Positions 21,665-28,903 of a stretch of DNA of 28,903 nucleotides are shown here, one piece after another. The notes beneath the pieces were generated by a model. The model was not told the DNA's origin. It worked only from the letters and a program-made list of their open reading frames with translations, and searched no databases. How positions within the stretch are numbered: the first letter of the stretch is position 1; every line of letters starts with the position of its first letter. The stretch covers positions 1-28,903 of the forward strand of contig DNTK01000284.1 of assembly GCA_003508755.1 (NCBI GenBank), written 5' to 3'. The DNA comes from Bacteroidales bacterium (GTDB lineage Bacteria; Bacteroidota; Bacteroidia; Bacteroidales; UBA10428). The translations under genes were made by a program, and so were the position numbers.

Positions 21665-22276
21665 TCAGCTTATGGTTAAAGCGTCCTTTAAGAATTGCAG
21701 AATAGCATCTTTGCGTTCTTCTAGAATATCGTCATAATCTATTCCCATCTTTTCTTTTATCATAGGTTTAAGAACCGGCTTTGCAGCAAAAGGCAGTATG
21801 ATCATTCCCATCACATTCATTAACAAATGTGAAGGATGCACAGGACGGATTTTACCCAAATTAACTTCCTGCATGAACTGCAAGATAAACCCCTGAAGTG
21901 ATGGGAATATACCCTGTTCGATAACACGCTGCAAACGTTGGGGATTCTGATTCATCTCGTTTAAGATAAATACCGGTAAAAAAGAATTCTTCGATATAAC
22001 TTTTATATACACAGTAACCAGGTTTTCGAGCTGTTCCATAACGGAAAGCTGAGGGTCGAGGGCTTCGCCTATTCCGGCCGAAATAGTTTGAAAAACATCG
22101 ACGAATATCTTGTCAAAAAGCTTTTCCTTACTTCTGAAATAATAATGCAACAGCGCTTTATTAATGCCAGCCTCATTTGCAATTTCCTGCATGCGTGCAC
22201 CAGCCAAACCCTTTTTTATAAAAATTATTCTTGCCGCATCAAGAATCCGACTTTCTGTATCTTTAGATTTGGGCAT
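21665..22276 (-). CDS. TetR/AcrR family transcriptional regulator
   Basis: A 203-residue one-component repressor. The N-terminal helix-turn-helix is clear: ESRILDAARIIFIKKGLAGA, then MQEIANEAGINKALLHYYFRSKEKLFDKIF (about 27-56). The rest is a helical ligand-binding domain with MNQNPQRLQRVIEQGIFPSL near the middle. ATG 22276 is chosen over 22384 because the family begins just before the HTH and the longer frame runs through the operator and promoter. A near-perfect dyad sits 11 bases upstream of this ATG, over a -7-like box, indicating autorepression. Its ligand is unknown; no efflux pump gene is adjacent. Confidence 0.93.
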   Translation of the reverse strand: MPKSKDTESRILDAARIIFIKKGLAGARMQEIANEAGINKALLHYYFRSKEKLFDKIFVDVFQTISAGIGEALDPQLSVMEQLENLVTVYIKVISKNSFLPVFILNEMNQNPQRLQRVIEQGIFPSLQGFILQFMQEVNLGKIRPVHPSHLLMNVMGMIILPFAAKPVLKPMIKEKMGIDYDDILEERKDAILQFLKDALTIS

Positions 22277-22286
22277 ATAACCAATT

Positions 22287-22308
22287 ATTTTAACCTTCTG
22301 GTTAAAAT
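22287..22308. promoter_or_regulatory. Candidate TetR autoregulatory operator
   Basis: ATTTTAACC (22287-22295) and GGTTAAAAT (22300-22308) form a perfect 9+9 bp dyad with a 4-base spacer. On the minus strand a TAATTTTA -7-like box (22310-22303) overlaps its upstream arm, so binding would block transcription of the TetR gene. Confidence 0.65.
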
Positions 22309-22404
22309 TAATAAATTTTAGTTGCTTTGCAGCTAAATTAAGGCTAAAGCTTTCACCAACCAAGGCACATTTTAAGCGACTCACAAAAATATCCTAAAAA
22401 TTTA

Positions 22405-23130
22405 TTAATCAAGGAGGTATAGTGTCCCTATGCCACTTCCGGTTTCTTGAACCTCAACCGGCTGACCTTTACAGAACACATCACCTACTCCAGCAATTTC
22501 AATATCAAGTTTAGAGATGACAGAGATTTCAAGTGTTCCGGTACCGCTGTGTTTTAGTAACATTTTATCGGCAATAAAATCGTACCCATAAATATTTCCA
22601 ACCATGCTATTGTTAATTTCAGCATCCATGGTTTTCCCCATTAAATCAATGTCTCCAACTCCATCGGAAATTAGATCAAATTCATCCAGTACAGCATTTA
22701 GTAGCATATAGCCAGTATTCTGTTTATTAATAAGCAACCGCTTCTGAATAATTCTATCCTGAATATACAGAGCGGTAACTCCATCAAGCGTTATACTATT
22801 GATAGTAGGAGCTGTAATAAAAATATCCAATTCTGTGGCTTCAAAGTCAGAGGCGTTGTCTGAATAAACTTTCAAATTGTTTCCTGTTGTTTCTACCTGC
22901 ACCAAATCCTGCAAATTATCATCCGTCTTAACCACAACACTATAGTTTTCGGACTGCGTGTAGTATATATTCACAACACCATCGACATACAAGTCGCTGA
23001 AATCCCCAACAGGGTATTTTCTGGAGGTAACATTGCCGCTGCCGGTAATTCCCTGCTCCATTTCACAACTAAAGAAAGAAATTAGAAGAAATAAATATCC
23101 GGGTAATTGATAAGATTTGAATGATTTCAT
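22405..23130 (-). CDS. GIN-domain (DUF2807) lipoprotein
   Basis: A 241-residue exported lipoprotein with lipobox LISFFSC (Cys22). The mature part opens with the typical ITGSGNVTSRKYPVGDFSDLYVDGVVNIYYTQSENYSVVVKTDDNLQDLV, then a right-handed beta-solenoid-like series (LDIFITAPTINSITLDGV, LISDGVGDIDLMGK, KLDIEIAGVGDVFCKGQP, GSGIGTLYLLD). These match the putative auto-transporter adhesin head GIN domain, common in Bacteroidota and of unknown biochemical role. It is followed by the TetR gene 128 bases on and preceded by the sensor kinase gene 91 bases away, all on the same strand. Confidence 0.9.
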   Translation of the reverse strand: MKSFKSYQLPGYLFLLISFFSCEMEQGITGSGNVTSRKYPVGDFSDLYVDGVVNIYYTQSENYSVVVKTDDNLQDLVQVETTGNNLKVYSDNASDFEATELDIFITAPTINSITLDGVTALYIQDRIIQKRLLINKQNTGYMLLNAVLDEFDLISDGVGDIDLMGKTMDAEINNSMVGNIYGYDFIADKMLLKHSGTGTLEISVISKLDIEIAGVGDVFCKGQPVEVQETGSGIGTLYLLD

Positions 23131-23221
23131 GGTTTCCTGGGTTTTGCTTTTAACGACATTTCTGTATAAAAAAGGTTGCAGGAAACAGAATAAATTTCAT
23201 TGGGAACAAGAACTAAAAATA

Positions 23222-26200
23222 CTAATCACGCGTAAGGTGTTTCGCAATTATTCCAACCAAAATATTGCTTTTAATAGGTTTTGAAATATAATCATCAAAA
23301 CCTACCCTTCTAAATTCCGATTCTTCTTCGGGTCGTGCAAAAGCTGTTTGTGCAATTATAAGCTGATTGGGAAACATTGCTTTAATCTTTTTTGTCGCAT
23401 CTAATCCATCCATTACGGGCATCTTTATATCCATTAGAACCACATTGTAATCGTTTACCGATACCATTCTTACAGCCTCTTCGCCGTTTTTAGCCCAGGA
23501 AACTTTAACGCCCCGCTTATTAAGAATTCCACGTAAATAATTATAATTGGTTTCTTCATCCTCGGCTATGAGTATATTCAGATCTGATAAATCAATGTTT
23601 TTATTGTCGGCTATCTGTTTAACATCCTGCTCAACAATAGCTGCTTCAGCTATTTCGCCGATGGGCACTGACAAATAAAACTTTGAACCCATATCTTTCT
23701 TCGATTCTACCCATAACCTTCCATCCAGCATGGTGGCCAGTTTATTCGATATCGTCAATCCAAGGCCCGCTCCTCTATATAGCTTACGGCCCGATTCCTC
23801 CCCTTTTCGAAAGCGATTAAATATTTGACCCAAGTCTTCCTCCGGAATTCCAATACCGGTATCACTTACCGTATAAACAATGTCAGAACCATTCCTGTAT
23901 ACGGTGAGTTCAATTTGTCCTTGACTGGTAAACTTAAAGGCATTATCAAGCAGATTATTCAGTATTTGTCGTAACCTAAGCTCATCGCTGTTTACAAATA
24001 TTTTTTTATCGCTTAATTGATTATGGTATTTAAACCCGACTTTACTATTATCCCGCCTTTTAAGTAACTCCCAATTAAAATAGGTTTCATTAATAAAGGC
24101 ATTGACCTCAAAAACTGACTTCTTAACTAATAACTGGTTGGCCTCAATTTTAGATAAATCAAGGATATCATCAATTAAAATTAACAGCGACTCACTATTC
24201 ATATTAATCTGTCGAATATATTCTTGTTTTTCCTGAGTTCTTAGTTCCTCATCCGCCAACAGAGAGGCAAACCCAACTATTGCATTCATTGGAGTGCGAA
24301 TCTCATGTGACATATTCGATAAAAAGGCCATCTTTAATTGTTCCGATTCTTCTGCCTTTCTTTTAGCCTGCTCCAGTTCATTTGTTCTATCGCGTACAAT
24401 TTCCTCCAGGTTATTTCTGTGTTTCTCCAGCTCAATGTTTTGATGCTCAATTTTATGATAGCTACTTTCCAGTTTTGTATTTGCCTCAATTAGATTTTCC
24501 TTTTGCTTCTTTAGCTCCTCGCTTTGCTGATTAATTTCAATATTCTGTGTTTCAAGAACTGTATTCAGCGAGCGCAGCTCAGATGTACGTTCGTCAACCA
24601 TGCGCTTTAACAACGATCCCTGTATTCGAAGCGTTCGTACACGAAACCTGTAAATGGCAAGTAGCAATAATACGATACTGATAACAACCAGTAATCGGAA
24701 TATTGGGGTTTGATAAAATGGGGGCTCCAGGTATATGTCAAGAACAACAGTGTTTTCTGTGGAAATTCCGTGGAGGTTAATTCCTCTTACCTCGAAACTG
24801 TAAGAGCCAGGGTCTATATTTGTATAAGTAGCTCGGCGACGAGAACCTGTCCGCATCCATTCTGTATCAAAACCTTTTAACCTGTATTCGTAGGTATTCA
24901 GTTCAGGGACATTATAATCGAGCAAAGCAAATTCAAAGGTAAATGTTGATTGCCAATGTTTAAGTCTTACCTCATCGGTGTAAGAAAGGCTCTTTATGAT
25001 GGGTGATGATTTTTTACCTGGTAAAACCTCTTCATCGAAAATAAACATGCGGGTAAGTACCACATCTCCGGTATTTTTACTTTCAATAATATCAGCAGGA
25101 TGAAACGCGTTGTAGCCATTAATACCGCCAAAATATAAAACTCCCGACGAACATTTTAATGCTGAATGTAAATTAAACTCATTCGCCTGTAATCCATCAA
25201 TTGTATTAAAATTGCGCACCCTTATTGAATCTGATTCGAACTTTAACTTAGCAATACCATTATTCGTGCTTAGCCACAGGTAGCCAAAATCATCTTCTAA
25301 AATAGCCTGCACAGTATTCCCCGGTAAACCCTGATTGCGATTGTAGCTGGTAAATGTTTTTGTATTGGGATTAAAAAGGTTAAGTCCGCCATCGTGCACA
25401 CCAATTAATATTCGCTTGTTAGAATCTTCGAAGATGACTCGAATTTCATTGCTTGTAAGCCCCGTAATGGAGTCTTTACCAAATGTGATGAACTTATTGC
25501 CTTTTGAACCCGGAAGCAGACAAACACCACCGTGGTAGGTTCCAATCCATAAATTATTTTTCGAATCAACTGTTAGTGTACTTAAATAATCCTCTGCTAA
25601 TGATTCTTTTGTGTTTTTATCGTTTAGAAAATATTCAAACTGGTCTTTGGAGGGTATAAATTTATTAAGACCTCCTCCCAAGGTTGCCAACCAAACTACT
25701 TTTTCATCGTTACTTAATTCAATATCCCATATGTCGTTGCTGTTAACAGAATTATCCATGGACTTTACATAATGCTTCGCTTTATTAGTTTTTAGATTAT
25801 AGATAAAAAATCCTGTTCGGTAAGTACCAATATATATATTGCCTCTGGAATCTGTTTTCATAGAAGTAACTACCTTCGCCTTACTCAGGAGTGGGTGTTT
25901 GATTGGGGCATGCCTGTTTGTTTCTGGATTTAAGATGTTTATTCCTCCCCCATCGGTCCCTATCCATACTTTTCCATCTGTAGTTTCACAAAAGGAAAGA
26001 ATAGCATTGTTATTTAGTTCTCCTTCTGAGCCAAAACTGCGCACATGGTTAAAGCTTTGTTTATACCAATTGGTATAGGATACCCCACCGTTGTAGGTTC
26101 CAATCCAGAAATTAGTGTCAGGGTCGGCATAGATGTAATAAATTATATTAGAACTGAGCGCATACTTATTCCCTAGCTGGGGTGTATGGTATTCAATTCT

Positions 26201-27094
26201 TCCTGTTTCCGGCTGATAGATGTTTAATCCTGCTCCGCCTGTGCCAATCCATATATTCCCGGAGGCATCTTCATTAAATCTTCTGACAATTGAGTGGTTA
26301 AGGTGCTTTGAATCGGCTTTGCCGGATTTCAGTTGCAGGTATTGGCTGGTAATTTCATTTAATCGAAAAGCACCAGATTCATAAGTTCCAAACCATATTC
26401 CCCCTCGTCTATCCTGAAAAATATCCAATACATTCTCGCCACTCAAATAAGCACGCACGGTTGCTACTAAACCTGAGGATTTTTTTTTAAATTTCTGAAT
26501 TTTAAATGCTCCGGTTGTATGTGCAATCCAAATGGAGTTGTTTCTATCGATGTATAACTTAGCATCAGTTATAGATGGAATAAGTTTATTATTCTCGTCG
26601 ATTAATTTTACAGGCGAATAAGCAGCTGTTTCTTTATTAAAAAGATAAATTCCTTCATTAAATGTGCCAACTAAAAGGTTGCCTTTAAAAGAAACCAATG
26701 CTGTTACATTATTATTTTCTTGTGATATCCCATGTCTAATGGGGTAATTCACAAACCTTTCGTATTCACGCACATATTTACTTATTCCACCCTGATTTGT
26801 TCCTATCCATAAAGTTTTTTCCTCATCTTCAATTATAATATTTGCACGACCCAGACCAATGGAATTCGAATCATGTTCATCATGAAAATAATGCTTAATG
26901 GTATAGCCATCCCATTTATTTAGCCCATTATTTGTGCAAAACCAAAAAAATCCTTCGTAATCTTTTATGATACAGTTAACGGTACTTTGCGACAGCCCCT
27001 GCTCGTGTGTTAAATGATAAAACTTAAGCGAAGGAGAAGCACTGTAAGTAAGAAATGTTAAAAAAGTTAGAACAAAAGTAAGAAGTAACCTCAT
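23222..27094 (-). CDS. Hybrid two-component sensor kinase without DNA-binding domain
   Basis: A 1290-residue one-protein signalling system. Order: signal peptide (1-18); a periplasmic double propeller of Reg_prop repeats (about 25-700; recurrent units like GNIWIGTGGAGLNIYQPE); a Y_Y_Y domain (about 720-790; YEYRLKGFDTEWMRTGSRRRATYTNIDPG); one membrane helix (LLVVISIVLLLLAIYRF); a long coiled coil; HisKA with His930 in SNMSHEIRTP; HATPase_c with NNLLDNAFKF, VSDTGIGIP and GAGLGLTIS; and a C-terminal receiver with Asp1222 in VLMDIKMP and Lys in ISKPI. Classical Bacteroides systems of this type end in an AraC-type HTH; this one stops after the receiver, so output must go through another protein. 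Ligand unknown. Confidence 0.96.
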   Translation of the reverse strand: MRLLLTFVLTFLTFLTYSASPSLKFYHLTHEQGLSQSTVNCIIKDYEGFFWFCTNNGLNKWDGYTIKHYFHDEHDSNSIGLGRANIIIEDEEKTLWIGTNQGGISKYVREYERFVNYPIRHGISQENNNVTALVSFKGNLLVGTFNEGIYLFNKETAAYSPVKLIDENNKLIPSITDAKLYIDRNNSIWIAHTTGAFKIQKFKKKSSGLVATVRAYLSGENVLDIFQDRRGGIWFGTYESGAFRLNEITSQYLQLKSGKADSKHLNHSIVRRFNEDASGNIWIGTGGAGLNIYQPETGRIEYHTPQLGNKYALSSNIIYYIYADPDTNFWIGTYNGGVSYTNWYKQSFNHVRSFGSEGELNNNAILSFCETTDGKVWIGTDGGGINILNPETNRHAPIKHPLLSKAKVVTSMKTDSRGNIYIGTYRTGFFIYNLKTNKAKHYVKSMDNSVNSNDIWDIELSNDEKVVWLATLGGGLNKFIPSKDQFEYFLNDKNTKESLAEDYLSTLTVDSKNNLWIGTYHGGVCLLPGSKGNKFITFGKDSITGLTSNEIRVIFEDSNKRILIGVHDGGLNLFNPNTKTFTSYNRNQGLPGNTVQAILEDDFGYLWLSTNNGIAKLKFESDSIRVRNFNTIDGLQANEFNLHSALKCSSGVLYFGGINGYNAFHPADIIESKNTGDVVLTRMFIFDEEVLPGKKSSPIIKSLSYTDEVRLKHWQSTFTFEFALLDYNVPELNTYEYRLKGFDTEWMRTGSRRRATYTNIDPGSYSFEVRGINLHGISTENTVVLDIYLEPPFYQTPIFRLLVVISIVLLLLAIYRFRVRTLRIQGSLLKRMVDERTSELRSLNTVLETQNIEINQQSEELKKQKENLIEANTKLESSYHKIEHQNIELEKHRNNLEEIVRDRTNELEQAKRKAEESEQLKMAFLSNMSHEIRTPMNAIVGFASLLADEELRTQEKQEYIRQINMNSESLLILIDDILDLSKIEANQLLVKKSVFEVNAFINETYFNWELLKRRDNSKVGFKYHNQLSDKKIFVNSDELRLRQILNNLLDNAFKFTSQGQIELTVYRNGSDIVYTVSDTGIGIPEEDLGQIFNRFRKGEESGRKLYRGAGLGLTISNKLATMLDGRLWVESKKDMGSKFYLSVPIGEIAEAAIVEQDVKQIADNKNIDLSDLNILIAEDEETNYNYLRGILNKRGVKVSWAKNGEEAVRMVSVNDYNVVLMDIKMPVMDGLDATKKIKAMFPNQLIIAQTAFARPEEESEFRRVGFDDYISKPIKSNILVGIIAKHLTRD

Positions 27095-27177
27095 ACCACA
27101 ATTCTCTGGAAACTAGATTTGAATATACAAATTTTATTGTTAGTTCCAGTTAAAATCATGTGCCTATTCCATGCAAA

Positions 27178-27795
27178 TTAATAGGTCAAAGTTCCAGTTG
27201 ATTTTATTCTATCGGCAAGTTTGGTAAAATCGGCATGAGAATATCCTGCACCCTTAAAAACCACATCGGCAAGTTTCTTATTTGGAGCCACATAAATATC
27301 GTGCATGGGTCGCACAGTGGCCAGGTATTGGTTCACTATTGATTCAACTGTTCGCCCACGTTCTTCTCTGTCGCGCACCAGGCGCCGAATAAACCGAATA
27401 TCTGAGGGCGTGTCCATAAACACCTTAAGATCAAACAGTTCATCTGGTATTCCGATGTTGTACAAGAACAGGCCTTCGATTATCAGCAACTTATTTACTT
27501 GAAGACTTTTTGTTTCTTTTTTTCGACCATGGTTTTCGTAATCGTAAACCGGGACTTCTATTTTCCTGCCCTCTTTAAGGGCTTCTATATGTTCGATAAA
27601 AAATGTGATATCAAGACTATCAGGATGATCATAGTTAACCTTAGACAATTCTTCGACCATACCACTAAAGTTCTTATAATAATTATCGAGTGAAAGGATG
27701 CCTACCTCACAATCGAATAGTTTCGATAGTTTTTTTGCCAGTGTAGTCTTGCCACTTGCTGAACCACCGCATATCCCAACAATAAACAGACTCAA
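27178..27795 (-). CDS. udk: Uridine kinase
   Basis: Phosphorylates uridine and cytidine to UMP and CMP in pyrimidine salvage. The 205-residue length fits E. coli Udk (213). The P-loop GGSASGKTT is at residues 10-18, followed by the substrate loop LSLDNYYKN and VNYDHPDSLDI, the VPVYDYENHGRK motif, IIEGLFLY, and the lid RRLVRDREERGRTVES. It starts 47 bases after the aminotransferase gene in the same direction, so they may share a transcript. Phosphoribulokinase-family relatives are excluded by the nucleoside-binding motifs. Confidence 0.95.
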   Translation of the reverse strand: MSLFIVGICGGSASGKTTLAKKLSKLFDCEVGILSLDNYYKNFSGMVEELSKVNYDHPDSLDITFFIEHIEALKEGRKIEVPVYDYENHGRKKETKSLQVNKLLIIEGLFLYNIGIPDELFDLKVFMDTPSDIRFIRRLVRDREERGRTVESIVNQYLATVRPMHDIYVAPNKKLADVVFKGAGYSHADFTKLADRIKSTGTLTY

Positions 27796-27842
27796 TACCG
27801 AATATTTTAAATAATAAATGACTGTAAAGTAAAAAGAAAATA

Positions 27843-28903
27843 CTAATCAAGGTAGGTATTTATCCATTCTTTCACCTTTTTATCCTCCCTTTGCGTATCA
27901 TTTTTATGAAAAAATTCATTCGTGGGTGCATCGTAAACATAATCTTTAATATATTCCTTGTGGTTTGCACTCACATCAGCAATGGCATCAATTATGTACT
28001 CCGCTTCTTCATTTGTCATTACGGGATGAATAGACATCCGAATCCAACCCGGTTTCATAGACAAATCGCCATGATCAATCTGGTTGGTAATAATTTTAGA
28101 GGTATCTACATCAACCGCTAGTAAAAAATGGCCATAAGTACCGGCGCAAGAGCAACCACCGCGTGTTTGGATGCCATATTTGTCGTTAAGGAATTTTACC
28201 ACAAAATTATAATGTGCCTCATCAATATAGAAAGAGAAAATACCCAGACGCTCTTTTATGTTACTGGCAAGGATATGAAGATTGGGGATTTTTTCGAGTC
28301 CTTTCCAAATAAGATCGTTTAGTTCTTTTTCGCGTTTAAGCATATTTTCTACGCCCATTTCTTCTTTTAGCTTAATTGCCAGTGCAACCTTAATGGTCTG
28401 AAGAAATGCAGGGGTTCCTCCATCCTCACGCTGCTCAATATCATCGACATATTGATGACCTCCCCAGGGATTGGTCCATTCGACAGTACCTCCGCCGGGG
28501 CAATCCGGCACCTTGTTATGGTATAAAGCGCTGTCAAAAATTAATATTCCTGTTGTACCGGGTCCACCAAGAAACTTATGAGGCGAAAAAAAGATAGCAT
28601 CTAATTTGCGTTTTTCATTTCCCGGATGCATATCAATATCGACATATGGAGCCGATGCGGCAAAATCCACAAAGCATAAACCACCGTGTTCGTGCATAAC
28701 TTCGGCAATGTCGTAATACGGCGAAGCGACTCCTGTTACATTTGAATACGATGTAACAGCAGCTATTTTTGTTTTTCTGTTTGCGTACTTATGCAATAAT
28801 TTGTGCAATGCTTCAAGATCAACCAGCCCATTACCATCGGACGGAATAACTACAACATCTCCCAGGGTTTCAATCCAGGACGTTTGATTGGAATGATGCT
28901 CCA
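27843..28903 (-). CDS. Class V PLP-dependent aminotransferase, 5' part cut by right edge
   Basis: A fold-type I PLP enzyme of the aminotransferase class V / cysteine desulfurase superfamily. The frame stays open to the window edge; the first residues visible are EHHSNQTSWIETLGDVVVIP, matching the family motif EHHSN. Others seen: DFAASAPYVDID, the PLP lysine in SPHKFLGGPGTTG, EQREDGGTPAFLQTIKVAL, and RGGCSCAGTYGH. The Cys-containing loop sits where SufS/IscS carry their active Cys, but its sequence (GCSCAGTYG) and the long acidic C-terminal tail differ from housekeeping SufS, so substrate is uncertain. About 353 codons are present; the N-terminal 100 or more residues lie beyond the window. Confidence 0.9.
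   Translation of the reverse strand, partial: EHHSNQTSWIETLGDVVVIPSDGNGLVDLEALHKLLHKYANRKTKIAAVTSYSNVTGVASPYYDIAEVMHEHGGLCFVDFAASAPYVDIDMHPGNEKRKLDAIFFSPHKFLGGPGTTGILIFDSALYHNKVPDCPGGGTVEWTNPWGGHQYVDDIEQREDGGTPAFLQTIKVALAIKLKEEMGVENMLKREKELNDLIWKGLEKIPNLHILASNIKERLGIFSFYIDEAHYNFVVKFLNDKYGIQTRGGCSCAGTYGHFLLAVDVDTSKIITNQIDHGDLSMKPGWIRMSIHPVMTNEEAEYIIDAIADVSANHKEYIKDYVYDAPTNEFFHKNDTQREDKKVKEWINTYLD

Noticed and set aside
23222..27094. Possible repeat region or recombination hotspot in the sensor kinase gene
   Set aside because: The repeated WIGT-like units are propeller blades of the Reg_prop family, not DNA-level repeats.
1..28903. CRISPR array, defence island, integron or transposon
   Set aside because: No spaced direct repeats, transposase, integrase or nuclease-toxin genes were seen; gene content is mostly core metabolism, repair and envelope.

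Overview
The window is chromosomal DNA from a member of the Bacteroidota. The evidence is a DAHP synthase/chorismate mutase fusion, a one-protein hybrid two-component sensor with Reg_prop and Y_Y_Y domains, DUF3078, DUF4197 and GIN-domain envelope proteins, starts that mostly lack a Shine-Dalgarno, and promoter elements resembling the TTTG / TAnnTTTG type of this phylum. Gene content fits a Marinilabiliales-like lineage, but that finer placement is inference. No insertion sequences, phage genes, CRISPR arrays, tRNAs or rRNAs were seen.

Region 1 (1-4786, minus strand) is an aromatic amino acid operon in transcription order pheA, DAHP synthase/chorismate mutase, aroB, aroD, aroC (aroC runs off the left edge). 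The genes are tightly packed or overlapping. Ahead of pheA lies a complete-looking phenylalanine attenuator: a TATATTTG -7 box, a 23-residue leader peptide with four Phe codons, a Rho-independent terminator ending about 10 nt before the pheA start codon, and an alternative pairing inside the leader peptide codons that can sequester the terminator's 5' arm. This is the most informative regulatory element in the window.

Region 2 (4851-8402) holds a small membrane-anchored coiled-coil protein of unknown function, a Uup-like ABC-F ATPase (minus), and endonuclease III (plus).

Region 3 (8480-11888, plus) holds four exported proteins: a secreted protein that looks like a metallopeptidase relative with its HExxH motif lost, a lipoprotein and a small secreted protein forming an operon with a good promoter and terminator, and a DUF4197 lipoprotein with its own terminator.

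Region 4 (11900-15537, minus) is uvrA followed by AMP nucleosidase. Region 5 (15652-18872, plus) has an ECF sigma factor with a GTG start and a rare strong Shine-Dalgarno, a 67-residue unknown protein with a terminator, and an M3 (Dcp-type) metallopeptidase lipoprotein with a terminator.

A gene-free stretch of about 500 bases (18834-19351) follows; its only clear element is a hairpin terminator for the minus-strand genes. Region 6 (19264-23130, minus) carries an MscS channel, a DUF3078 outer-membrane protein, a small conserved-looking protein, a TetR regulator with a near-perfect candidate operator over its own promoter, and a GIN-domain (DUF2807) lipoprotein.

Region 7 (23222-28903, minus) holds a 1290-residue hybrid sensor kinase lacking the usual DNA-binding output domain, a uridine kinase, and a class V aminotransferase cut by the right edge.
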